A stretch of DNA of 64,000 nt from NCBI GenBank assembly GCA_903884535.1, contig CAISEZ010000072.1:50450-114449 (forward strand). The letters run 5' to 3'. The stretch is from an uncultured Verrucomicrobia subdivision 3 bacterium. GTDB lineage: Bacteria > Verrucomicrobiota > Verrucomicrobiia > Limisphaerales > UBA11358. The notes beneath the pieces are model-generated. The model ran no database searches and was not told the DNA's origin. It saw only the letters and a list, made by a program, of their open reading frames with translations. Position numbers and translations under genes: made by a program. Position 1 is the stretch's first letter. Each line of letters starts with the position of its first letter. Below are positions 46,283 to 54,235 of the stretch, piece after piece.

Positions 46283-47737
46283 TTACGCGGCCGCCGCTTT
46301 GGACGCCGCCAAGTCGGCTTTACGTTCATTCAGGCTGCGGAAAAATTCGTAGCCTTCGCGACAACGCCGCACCAAAATATCCTTGTCCTCGAGCATCGTC
46401 TTGATGATGCGCAGAATCGGTTTCGGACGCAGATAATACGTGCGATAAAAACGATCCACTTCCTCGAAAATTTTGTCTTTGTTCAGGCCGGGATATTCAA
46501 GCGTGCTTTGCTGCAGGCCGCCGCTTTCCACCAGATCGGTTTTATCTTTTTTGGTGAACCAGCCGTTTTGCTTGGCCATTTCGTAAAGCTCCGTGCCGGG
46601 ATACGGCGCGGCGAGGGAGACTTGCAGCGAGAACACATCCAGCTCCTTTGCAAAATTAATTGTGTTCTCAATGCTCTTCTGCGTCTCGACAGGTAATCCC
46701 AGAATGAACGTGCCGTGAATCACCACGTCCGCTTGATGACACGCTTTGGTGAAGCGACGCATCTCGTCCATCGTCACACCTTTTTTGATGCGCGTGAGAA
46801 TGTCGTCGTTGCCGCTCTCGTAGCCGACGAGGAACAACCGGAGGCCGTTGTCCTTGAAAGATTTTATCGTGTCGTAATCGAGGTTCGCGCGGCTGTTGCA
46901 ACTCCAGTGAACACCAAGCGGCGCAAGCTTATTGGCGATTTCACGCGCGCGCGGCAGGTTCGCGGTGAACGTGTCGTCATCGAAGAAAAATTCGCGCACC
47001 TGCGGAAAAATTTTCTTCATGTAGGCCATTTCGTCCGCGACGTTTTGCGGCGAGCGCACGCGATACTTGTGCCCGCCAATCGTCTGCGGCCACAGGCAGA
47101 AGGTGCATTGCGCCGGGCAGCCGCGGCCGGTATACATCGAAATATACGGATGCAACAGATAGCCGATGAAATATTTCTCGATCTCGAGATCGCGTTTATA
47201 AACGTCCGCCACCCACGGCAGCGTGTCCATGTCCGAAATCATTTCGCGCTCGGCGTTGTGGATGATTTTGCCGTCCTTGTTTTTGTAGGACAGGCCGACG
47301 ATGCTCGCCATGTCGCGATCTTCGGCCACTTCTTTGCAGGTGAAATCAAATTCCTTGCGCGCGACCCAGTCAATCGCCGGCGACGCCTTCAATGTTTCCG
47401 TCGGCAACACCATCGTGTGCGCGCCGACGAAACCGATTTTCGTGTCGGGCTTCTGCGCCTTGATGGCTTCGGCCACCTTGCAGTCGTTTTTCAGCGACGG
47501 TGTGGAGGTGTTGATGATGACGTGATTGAAATCTTTCGCGATGGCCAGGCACTTGGCCAGGTCAATGTTGTGTGGTGGGCAGTCGAGCAGCTTGGAATCC
47601 GGCACAAGCGCGGCTGGCTGCGCGAGCCACGTCGGATACCAATAGCTCGTGACTTCGCGCCGCGCCTGATACCGCGCGCCGGCGCCGCCGTCAAATCCGT
47701 CAAACGACGGCGGGGAGAGGAATAATGTTTTACTCAT
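46283..47737 (-). CDS. hpnJ: Radical SAM protein, HpnJ-like (hopanoid side-chain type)
   Basis: 484 residues from the ATG at 47737. The N-terminus (MSKTLFLSPPSFDGFDGGAG, then YWYPTWLAQPAALVPDSKLLD) is the typical HpnJ start with a cobalamin-binding-like domain, and the radical SAM cluster site is GRGCPAQCTFCLWP. Later segments (EFFFDDDTFTANLPRA, LVGYESGNDDIL, GTFILGLPVET) are those of B12-type radical SAM enzymes. HpnJ has been linked to cyclitol ether formation on bacteriohopanepolyols. HpnH lies nearby, but no squalene-hopene cyclase is in the window. The gene is the last of the HpnH operon. Confidence 0.82.
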   Translation of the reverse strand: MSKTLFLSPPSFDGFDGGAGARYQARREVTSYWYPTWLAQPAALVPDSKLLDCPPHNIDLAKCLAIAKDFNHVIINTSTPSLKNDCKVAEAIKAQKPDTKIGFVGAHTMVLPTETLKASPAIDWVARKEFDFTCKEVAEDRDMASIVGLSYKNKDGKIIHNAEREMISDMDTLPWVADVYKRDLEIEKYFIGYLLHPYISMYTGRGCPAQCTFCLWPQTIGGHKYRVRSPQNVADEMAYMKKIFPQVREFFFDDDTFTANLPRAREIANKLAPLGVHWSCNSRANLDYDTIKSFKDNGLRLFLVGYESGNDDILTRIKKGVTMDEMRRFTKACHQADVVIHGTFILGLPVETQKSIENTINFAKELDVFSLQVSLAAPYPGTELYEMAKQNGWFTKKDKTDLVESGGLQQSTLEYPGLNKDKIFEEVDRFYRTYYLRPKPILRIIKTMLEDKDILVRRCREGYEFFRSLNERKADLAASKAAAA

Positions 47738-47771
47738 TAAATGGGTTGTCTTCGCGATGACTGCTTGGCGA

Positions 47772-48113
47772 TCAGACAAAATATTTCGCGGCGAGCTGCA
47801 TGGCCTGATCAATGTAGCCGGCGATTTTCGTCACCGTTTCCACGCTATGAATCATGCCGTCAATGTCCTTTTTCAACTGGTCGAGCTTGTCGTTGACGCC
47901 CTTAACGCGCGCCTGCAGATTTTTGTAGGCGGCCGTGTTGGAAATGATGGCGTCCTTGTCCATGTCGTCCTGAATCGAATCCACGTCCTGCGCGAGCGCC
48001 AGAATCCGGTCGCCCTGCTGCGGGTCGGAAATTTCCCAATACGCGTCATTCAGGGCGCGGCGCAACTGATCCAGCGCCAGCCAGACTTCATCGGAGGTTG
48101 GTTTTTTTGGCAT
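47772..48113 (-). CDS. Small coiled-coil hypothetical protein
   Basis: 113 residues, almost entirely helical: a first helix with SDEVWLALDQLRRALNDAYWE, then long heptad-rich segments around KNLQARVKGVNDKLDQLKKDI and a hydrophobic end TKIAGYIDQAMQLAAKYFV. No signal peptide. It lies 12 nt after the lipoprotein gene and 34 nt before the HpnJ-like gene, and shares helical character with the lipoprotein, so the two may act together. Confidence 0.75.
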   Translation of the reverse strand: MPKKPTSDEVWLALDQLRRALNDAYWEISDPQQGDRILALAQDVDSIQDDMDKDAIISNTAAYKNLQARVKGVNDKLDQLKKDIDGMIHSVETVTKIAGYIDQAMQLAAKYFV

Positions 48114-48125
48114 AGGTTGATTGGG

Positions 48126-49034
48126 TTATTTTGACCCGATCGAATCGTAAAATTTTTCCACCCGTTTGCCTTCCACCGTCAGGTCGGCCAACAACTGATC
48201 CAGCTTGACCGAGCTTTTATCAAAAGCCGTGGCCAGTTGCGCGTGCGTTTCGCCCAAGTCGCCGATGGATTTTTGCATCAGCGCCATCGCGTGGTCGGCC
48301 TGGTTCGCCTCAATAATCAAATCGGCAATCGCCTTGATTTCATTGCGCTTCGTCGCCGCGTCCATCGTGGCGATATTATTTTTGACGAATACTTTCTGCG
48401 CCATCACCGCCTCGTCGTAAGTCGTGGCCAGGTTGCGGCGCAGCACCACAAAATCCCGCGCGAGCAACACAGCCGTATTGGTGACGAAGGGATTCATTTC
48501 CTGAATGCTCGCCTTGACCCCTTTTTCCCGTTTGACGTCAATGATCCAATGCCCGATTGCATTGATGGCCGTCGAAGCGATGCGGATCTCGCTGGAACTG
48601 AGCGGAGCGGTGGAAAGAAATTTTGATTTAACAAATTCGTCGTCCACGTTTTTCAACGAGGCGGACAAATCCACCGTGGCCTTGTCAAACGCATCCATCT
48701 GCTCATTGCCCATCAGCGCCGACAGTTTTTGGGCGTAAGCCTGCAACCCCTGCAACACCAAAAGCCGGGCCTGCACATCCTCCGGGTTCAGAAATGGCGC
48801 GATGCTTTTGGCGTTTAATTTTTCCCAGCCGCCCTCGGCGACGTCGCGGGCAACCGTCAAGTTGAAGTGCTCGCGATCCAGCATCTCAAACGCCGCGGAA
48901 GTGTTTTGCGCGGCCAAATCAGTAGCCGCGGAAAAGCCACCGATCTTCTTCGCCGCATTTTGATTGACGCTGGCGCAACCCGAAATGACCAGAAGAATGA
49001 CAACGGCCAAAACACTGTTTTGAATAGTTTTCAT
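48126..49034 (-). CDS. Lipoprotein, helical, unknown function
   Basis: 302 residues. The leader MKTIQNSVLAVVILLVISGCAS has a good lipobox (ISGC), so it is membrane anchored. The rest is predicted helical with FEMLDREHFNLTVARDVAEGG, LLVLQGLQAYAQKLSALMG and long coiled-coil-like parts near the end (LMQKSIGDLGETHAQLATAF). It lies between hpnH and the 113-residue coiled-coil gene with gaps of 23 and 12 nt. I recognise no family. Confidence 0.78.
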   Translation of the reverse strand: MKTIQNSVLAVVILLVISGCASVNQNAAKKIGGFSAATDLAAQNTSAAFEMLDREHFNLTVARDVAEGGWEKLNAKSIAPFLNPEDVQARLLVLQGLQAYAQKLSALMGNEQMDAFDKATVDLSASLKNVDDEFVKSKFLSTAPLSSSEIRIASTAINAIGHWIIDVKREKGVKASIQEMNPFVTNTAVLLARDFVVLRRNLATTYDEAVMAQKVFVKNNIATMDAATKRNEIKAIADLIIEANQADHAMALMQKSIGDLGETHAQLATAFDKSSVKLDQLLADLTVEGKRVEKFYDSIGSK

Positions 49035-49057
49035 TTCCGGTAATGGTTTGTCCGGTT

Positions 49058-50485
49058 TTACCCGGCGTTTTTGTCAGGGTTTTTTACGTCTTTGATTTTC
49101 GCCAGCAGCTCGTCGCGTTCGGAGGTGTCGCCGGTGCCGCAATGGGTGCCGACGTGGGCTTCGTGATGGACTTCGTTCGCAAACGCGCCGCGCGCGCCGG
49201 CGGCGGGCGAATTGATGATGGCCTTCGCCTCGGCGAGATGGCCTTTGCCGATGGTCACGCCGTTGAACGCGCGCTTCGCCAGTTCCGGCGAGGACGGGAA
49301 CGGCTTCGGTTTTGCGCCGAAATTGTATTTGAAATTTTTCCAGTTGTCGCCGGATTGATAATTCGTGCCGAGCGCGCCGCTCGGATCATAGCCGCAATGC
49401 ACCATGCAATGTTCGCAACGCGGATCGCGCGCGACGCCGTTGACGACGCCGTATTTTTCCCACTGCACCTTGGTGAGCATTTCGTGATAGCCGGCGTAAT
49501 GGCCGTCGGTCATCAGATAGCACGGGGCTTTCCAGCCTTTGACGTTGTAGGTCGGAATGGCCCACGCGGTGCAGGTCAGTTCCCGTTTGCCGGCGAGAAA
49601 TTCCTGATACACCGGCGTGCCGAAAATGGTGAACGCCTTGCCCCAGTCCTGGATCTTCGCAAATTTCGCGCGCGTCATTTCGCGCGTCAGAAAAAATTGC
49701 TTCGGATCCTTGCCGAGGCGCGACACCATGTCTTTTTTCGCCGCATCGTAATCGTAGCCGGGCGAAATCGTGTGGCCATCCACTTCGAGCGAGCTCAAAT
49801 ACTTGAACATGTCCTCGATTTCCGCCACGTCGGTTTCGCGATAAACCGTCGTGTTGGTCGCGACTTGATAGCCGCAAATTTTCGCCATCTTGATGGCTTC
49901 GACGCATTCCTTGAACACGCCTTCGCGCTCCACAATGAGGTCATGCGTGAATTCCAAACCGTCCACGTGGACATTCCAATACATCCATTTGGTCGGACGG
50001 ATGACGATTTTTTTCTTCGCCGTGTCGTCAGATTTGCGGATGACGTCGGCTTCCTTTTCGGAAATCAATTTGGCTTCGAGCAGCTTTTTCAGCTTCGGCT
50101 CAAGTTCCGGTGAATAAATCGCGGCGAGGTAATCGCGCATTTTTTTGCGCATGAACATGCCGTTCGTGCAGATGTAAAGCACGCGGCCCTGTTCGAGCAA
50201 ACCGGCGATCAGTTCCTCGATCTTCGGATAAATCAGCGGTTCACCGCCGCAAATGGAAACCATTGGCGCGTCGCATTCGATGGCGGCTTGGAGACATTGC
50301 TCCAGCGGCACCATGTCCTTGAGCGACGTGGAATATTCGCGGATGCGACCGCAGCCGGTGCAGGTCAGATTGCAGGTGTGCAGCGGTTCGAGCTGCAAGA
50401 CCATCGCGAATTTCGGCGTCTTGCGGACTTTATGTTTGATGATGTGGCTGGCGATTTTCTTCGTCAGCGCGAATGGGAAACGCAT
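49058..50485 (-). CDS. hpnH: Radical SAM adenosyl-hopene transferase, HpnH-like
   Basis: 475 residues. N-terminus MRFPFALTKK and LQLEPLHTCNLTCTGCGRI carry the radical SAM cluster Cys38, Cys42, Cys45; VSICGGEPLIYPKI and YICTNGMF follow. Later segments (NVHVDGLEFTHD, GVFKECVEAIKMAK, TISPGYDYDAAKK, TAWAIPTYNVKGWKAPCYLM, CEHCMVHCGYDPSGAL) match HpnH, which adds 5'-deoxyadenosine to diploptene as first step of the hopanoid side chain. Relative to my memory of HpnH, about 45 extra residues lie after NGMF (about 116-165), and the C-terminus is longer. It heads an operon with lipoproteins and HpnJ. Confidence 0.85.
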   Translation of the reverse strand: MRFPFALTKKIASHIIKHKVRKTPKFAMVLQLEPLHTCNLTCTGCGRIREYSTSLKDMVPLEQCLQAAIECDAPMVSICGGEPLIYPKIEELIAGLLEQGRVLYICTNGMFMRKKMRDYLAAIYSPELEPKLKKLLEAKLISEKEADVIRKSDDTAKKKIVIRPTKWMYWNVHVDGLEFTHDLIVEREGVFKECVEAIKMAKICGYQVATNTTVYRETDVAEIEDMFKYLSSLEVDGHTISPGYDYDAAKKDMVSRLGKDPKQFFLTREMTRAKFAKIQDWGKAFTIFGTPVYQEFLAGKRELTCTAWAIPTYNVKGWKAPCYLMTDGHYAGYHEMLTKVQWEKYGVVNGVARDPRCEHCMVHCGYDPSGALGTNYQSGDNWKNFKYNFGAKPKPFPSSPELAKRAFNGVTIGKGHLAEAKAIINSPAAGARGAFANEVHHEAHVGTHCGTGDTSERDELLAKIKDVKNPDKNAG

Positions 50486-50491
50486 AATTTT

Positions 50492-50695
50492 TTAACGGAC
50501 CACGGCGAGTTGAACGGCATTTTCACCCAGCAAAACCGGCGCATTGGTCTGCGGCGGGTCGGCCTTGAGCAGTCCCGGCATAAAGAAGCTGGCCGGCGAA
50601 ACGCTCTGGCTGGCGTTGATGCCGCTGCAGCCGGCGCCGCCCAGCGCCAGTGCGACAAACATTGCCAGACCGAGAATTTTCCAATTTAATATCAC
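50492..50695 (-). CDS. Very small lipoprotein
   Basis: 67 residues from a GTG at 50695. The leader ILNWKILGLAMFVALALGGAGCSG has a lysine and a hydrophobic core before GAGC, an acceptable lipobox. The rest (about 45 residues) has no motif. It ends 6 nt before hpnH and shares its promoter. An ATG 11 codons downstream would remove the basic residue, so I keep the GTG. Confidence 0.65.
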   Translation of the reverse strand: MILNWKILGLAMFVALALGGAGCSGINASQSVSPASFFMPGLLKADPPQTNAPVLLGENAVQLAVVR

Positions 50696-50701
50696 TTGCC
50701 T

Positions 50702-50729
50702 AGTATAAAATAGCCGGACGCAATGGCAA
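50702..50729 (-). promoter_or_regulatory. Sigma-70-like promoter of the hpnH operon
   Basis: On the minus strand TTGCCA (-35, 50724-50729) and TATACT (-10, 50702-50707) are spaced by 16 nt. The likely start of transcription falls at or next to the GTG start of the small lipoprotein at 50695, so the message may be leaderless. Confidence 0.5.
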
Positions 50730-50751
50730 CTTTAATTCCCATGCTCAACCC

Positions 50752-51513
50752 ATGACCAAGACAAAATTGGCCGTGGCCGGACTATTTTTGTGCATGGCTG
50801 CCAGCCTTTGCACCGCGGACGCATCCAAGAAAATCTACGCGGTCCGGGCGGAAAAGGCGTTTCTCGCCGCCCAGACGCAGTTCCAGTCGGCTACCAATAA
50901 CACCACCAACGCCTGGCAGTTTGCCCGCGCCTGTTTCGATTTTGCCGAGCTGGCCACCAACGCGACCCAGCGCGCGGACCTCGCCCGGCTGGGCATCGCC
51001 GCCGGCCGCCAACTGGTGGCGCGCGAACCCAAATCCGCCCCCGGCCATTATTATTTCGCGATGAATTACGGCGAACTGGCCGACGCCGAGGCCCCATCCC
51101 TCGCCGCCTACAAACTGGTGCATGAGGTCGAACGCGAGTTCAAGACGGCAGCGGAGTTGGACGAGCATTTTGATTTCGCCGGGCCGGTGCGGAATCTCGG
51201 CGAACTTTATTTTCAAGCGCCCGGCTGGCCGTTGAGCGTCGGCGGCAAACGCAAGGCGCGCGACTGGCTCGAACGCGCCGCCGCGCTCGCGCCGGACTAT
51301 CCGGAGAATTTTTTGAACCTGGCCGAGGCGCAGTTGAAATGGCGACAGACCGCAGAAGCCTTAAAAACACTGCAAAAACTCGATGCGCTCTGGCCCGCCG
51401 CGCAGACGAATCTGGCCGGAGTCGCGTGGGAATCCAGTTGGGACGATTGGCGCGGACGGCGGCTGGCCGCCAAGGCGGAGGCCGCGCGGCTGGCCCCGGG
51501 CAAGAAAAACTGA
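50752..51513 (+). CDS. Exported TPR-type protein
   Basis: 253 residues with a signal peptide (MTKTKLAVAGLFLCMAASLC, end near TADA). The rest is helical repeats of TPR character, with NAWQFARACFDFAELATN, GHYYFAMNYGELAD, GKRKARDWLERAAALAPDYPENFLNLAEAQLKW and ALKTLQKLDALWP. It resembles small periplasmic TPR proteins of the TatT type, but no TRAP transporter is near. It is divergent from the small lipoprotein gene. Function is unknown. Confidence 0.8.
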   Translation: MTKTKLAVAGLFLCMAASLCTADASKKIYAVRAEKAFLAAQTQFQSATNNTTNAWQFARACFDFAELATNATQRADLARLGIAAGRQLVAREPKSAPGHYYFAMNYGELADAEAPSLAAYKLVHEVEREFKTAAELDEHFDFAGPVRNLGELYFQAPGWPLSVGGKRKARDWLERAAALAPDYPENFLNLAEAQLKWRQTAEALKTLQKLDALWPAAQTNLAGVAWESSWDDWRGRRLAAKAEAARLAPGKKN

Positions 51514-51587
51514 CCGGCCGCGCGTGAAATTTCTGTGGCGCATGATTGAACAGATGAATTAAGCTCCGCATCGAATCCGGGAACGAC

Positions 51588-52172
51588 ATGGCACGAAAAA
51601 TCATTGCGGCAATCGCCGACTCGACGCTGTTCCTCCGCGAATGGCTCGTGAATCCGCAGCGCACCGGCTCGGTGGCGCCGAGTTCGCCGCAGCTGGGCGC
51701 GGCCATGGCGCGGTGGCTGCCGCATAATCCGGAAAGTTTTGTGTTGGAACTCGGCCCCGGCACCGGTGCCGTCACCGATGCGTTGCTCAAATACGGATTG
51801 CGCGAAGACCGGTTGATCGCCATTGAACACAATCCCACGCTCGCCAAGCGGCTCCAGAAAAAATTCCCGCGCGCCCACATCATCGCCGGCGACGCGTGGC
51901 AGTTGGACGACCTGCTGCGCGACCTGCCGGTGCTGGTGGACAAGGTCGGCGCGGTCATCTCCAGCCTGCCGCTGCTGAATTTCCCGCCGTCCGAAGCCGA
52001 ATCCCTCGCGCAAAAAATCCGCGGGGTGCTGCAACCGCAGGGCAACTGGGTGCAATACAGCTATCAGATCGGCAAACGCCGTTCGCACGGCACCGCCAGC
52101 TTCCGGCTGCGCGCCTCCAAAATCGTCTGGCTGAACTTCCCGCCAGCCCGCGTCAGCGTTTATCAAAAGTGA
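51588..52172 (+). CDS. SAM-dependent methyltransferase, phospholipid N-methyltransferase-like
   Basis: 194 residues. The Rossmann-type SAM site is VLELGPGTGAVTDALL (53-68), followed by AIEHNPTLAKRLQKKFP and an acidic strand end, HIIAGDAWQL. The N-terminal FLREWLVNPQRTGSVAPSSPQLGAAMARWL is characteristic of the PmtA/COG3963 group, which methylates phosphatidylethanolamine, and SSLPLLNFPP is at the active-site strand. It may make phosphatidylcholine-type lipids. It is a single gene, 75 nt after the TPR gene. Confidence 0.82.
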   Translation: MARKIIAAIADSTLFLREWLVNPQRTGSVAPSSPQLGAAMARWLPHNPESFVLELGPGTGAVTDALLKYGLREDRLIAIEHNPTLAKRLQKKFPRAHIIAGDAWQLDDLLRDLPVLVDKVGAVISSLPLLNFPPSEAESLAQKIRGVLQPQGNWVQYSYQIGKRRSHGTASFRLRASKIVWLNFPPARVSVYQK

Positions 52173-52210
52173 TTTGCGCCACAAAGTCCGACCGAAATAT
52201 TCCAAGGAAA

Positions 52211-53647
52211 TCAGTTGCCGGGCTTGGGCGGATTGTCCTTCTGCCATTGTTTCAATTGGGCCGGCAATTGAAGCGTGAATTCATCATTTTTCACCTGTGG
52301 CAAGCCTGCCGTTGTTTCGGCTACGAGCATTGCGTGGGCAAACCGGTTTTGCGCCAGCAAAAAGTTGACGTAGCGATATTCAGCTTCTGGCAAATATGGA
52401 CAAAGCGCCCAGGCCTGACGAAAAGCAAAATCGGCTTCACGGGTCATGCGTTGCTTTTCGGAATCGTTGGTTGAATGACTGGCTCGCCACGCGTAAAGCC
52501 CGGCGATCGCCGCCCGTTCCCGGCTAAACATCCTGCCGGCATATTCGTTCTGCACAAAACGCGCGTCGCCGGTGAAGCCTTCAAGGTCATGCTGGGAAAA
52601 AACCTTTTTCGCAAAACCGGCGATGGCTGCAAGTGAGGTTTCATTTGTCAGCCAGCCCCCGATTTTTGGCACCAAAGACTTGCGCCAGTAGGCGCGATCG
52701 CGCTGGATGATTTCGTCGGAGAGTTCTGACAGCGGCTGCCGGTTGATTTTGAAGATTAACCCGTGCGGTTCAAGGTGCGAATACATCCATTCAATCGGAA
52801 AACCCTCCTCAACGAAAAAATCATTTGCAGGATTTTTATCGAATAAAATTTTGGCCAGCGGACCTCGGAGTCCATATACAAGTTCATTCGACACTTGTCG
52901 TCGCGCCTCGATTTCGGCCAATGAATCTTTTAAACATTTCTCCCAGTCCGCTTCCGTTGGAATGTAAATTTTTCCCCCATACATTGAGCGCAGGTAGTCA
53001 CGGCAGGTTTTATCATCCAGTGAATTTTGACCGAGTGTAAATAACGGGTTTCCATCAGGCTGAGACTTGCACATGGTGGTCACGATAAAACGTCCCGGGT
53101 CTGAACCGCCAAAATAGATGCTACCGGCCGGGATTGAGTCAATGATCTCCCGGCCAAACTCGGTGGAATATTTTTCATCGCCCGTCACGAATGCATCCAA
53201 AGCGCCATAAACTTCTTTGATTGTTTCTCCGGCCGTTCCTTTCAGTCTCGGAGGCGCCCAATAATCCCACGGCAAAGGCGAACCAACTTTTTTCGCAACT
53301 TCTGAAATTAAATCTTCAACTGCGCCCCGATAATCATTTGAACGTGGCATCCCATATCCCAACGAATCCCAATAACTAATCCGCTCTTTGAGTTCGCTGA
53401 CTGAATTGCTCAATGCCTGCCAATCACCCCGTTCAGCATATTTAAACATGGCGCGGATTTCTGGCGGCACGCCGTTGGTGTCGGCATACGCTTGGGCTTT
53501 TTTCGCGGCCACAAAGCCTTTCAGCATTTGCACGGTCTCCGGGTTCTTGATGACATTCCAAGCTGATCTTTTTGCCTTGGCGTAGCTGTGGAGCACCAGT
53601 GCGGCAATCAAAACCAGCAGCAAGGCGGCTACGAGGCGTTTTTTCAT
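52211..53647 (-). CDS. Membrane-anchored hypothetical protein
   Basis: 478 residues with one N-terminal anchor (KKRLVAALLLVLIAALVLHSY) and a large periplasmic part. Segments such as ESIPAGSIYFGGSDPGRF-like DSIPAGSIYFGGSDPGRF, GKIYIPTEADWEKCL and the end ADFAFRQAWALCPYLPEAEYRYVN recur in verrucomicrobial proteins of unknown role, as far as I remember. No catalytic motif is clear. It stands alone between converging and diverging neighbours. Confidence 0.75.
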   Translation of the reverse strand: MKKRLVAALLLVLIAALVLHSYAKAKRSAWNVIKNPETVQMLKGFVAAKKAQAYADTNGVPPEIRAMFKYAERGDWQALSNSVSELKERISYWDSLGYGMPRSNDYRGAVEDLISEVAKKVGSPLPWDYWAPPRLKGTAGETIKEVYGALDAFVTGDEKYSTEFGREIIDSIPAGSIYFGGSDPGRFIVTTMCKSQPDGNPLFTLGQNSLDDKTCRDYLRSMYGGKIYIPTEADWEKCLKDSLAEIEARRQVSNELVYGLRGPLAKILFDKNPANDFFVEEGFPIEWMYSHLEPHGLIFKINRQPLSELSDEIIQRDRAYWRKSLVPKIGGWLTNETSLAAIAGFAKKVFSQHDLEGFTGDARFVQNEYAGRMFSRERAAIAGLYAWRASHSTNDSEKQRMTREADFAFRQAWALCPYLPEAEYRYVNFLLAQNRFAHAMLVAETTAGLPQVKNDEFTLQLPAQLKQWQKDNPPKPGN

Positions 53648-53733
53648 GGATTTCCCTTCATCTATACCAAACAGACACCGCCGAAGCCAAATTTGTATAA
53701 AACCGGCCGAAGGTTTCGTGCCGGCATTTCAAT

Positions 53734-53748
53734 TTAGAACTATTCTAA
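53734..53748. promoter_or_regulatory. PerR/Fur-box-like operator upstream of the Fur-family gene
   Basis: TTAGAACTATTCTAA is a 7-1-7 inverted repeat with one mismatch, close to the PerR/Fur box TTATAATNATTATAA; flanking bases extend it to an 8-bp perfect repeat (53732-53739 and 53743-53750). It lies just before a possible -35 TTGACG (53752-53757) and 43 nt before the regulator start, so autoregulation of the regulator-sufB-sufC operon is likely. Confidence 0.65.
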
Positions 53749-53790
53749 ATCTTGACGGCACCGCGTTCCCGGTTAAACTTCGGGTTCGTA

Positions 53791-54231
53791 ATGAGCGTCA
53801 TCGCCCACAGCAAATCCGAGCAGCACTTGACTGAAAAGTTGAGCACGGGTGGTTTTCGCTTCACGCCGCAGCGGCAGCATGTTTACGACGTGATCCTGCA
53901 CAAGCGCGATCATCCGACCGCCGAGGACGTTTTCATCCGCACCAAAAAAACGATGCCGGAGATTTCTCACGCGACGGTCTATAATTGCCTCGACGCGCTC
54001 GTGAAATGCGGCCTCGTCCGCCAGGTGCAGCTCGAACGCGGCGCCACGCGGTTTTGCCCGAACATGGAGGAGCATTGCCATTATTTCTGCGATGCCTGCG
54101 GCGAAATTTTCGACGTGCCGTTGCCGACGGATTCCACCTTCATGCCGCATCCAAAGGGTTTCAAAGTGGATCACTACGACATCGCCGTCCACGGCGTTTG
54201 CGCCGAATGCGCCGACCGGCAGAAAAAATAA
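53791..54231 (+). CDS. Fur/PerR-family metalloregulator
   Basis: 146 residues from the ATG at 53791. Winged-helix domain: [22 protein letters not shown] (His41), [19 protein letters not shown]. Metal domain: [16 protein letters not shown] with His95, His97, structural Cys100/Cys103, and Cys137/Cys140 near the end. Asp108 at the end of the motif (IFDV) is the PerR-type residue, where Fur has Glu. The position of PerR Asp85 (in R-F-D-F) reads Cys89 (R-F-C-P), an unusual change in the regulatory metal site. It heads an operon with sufB 4 nt downstream, and a PerR-like box precedes it, suggesting iron or peroxide control of Fe-S assembly. Confidence 0.88.
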   Translation: MSVIAHSKSEQHLTEKLSTGGFRFTPQRQHVYDVILHKRDHPTAEDVFIRTKKTMPEISHATVYNCLDALVKCGLVRQVQLERGATRFCPNMEEHCHYFCDACGEIFDVPLPTDSTFMPHPKGFKVDHYDIAVHGVCAECADRQKK

Positions 54232-54235
54232 TTTC

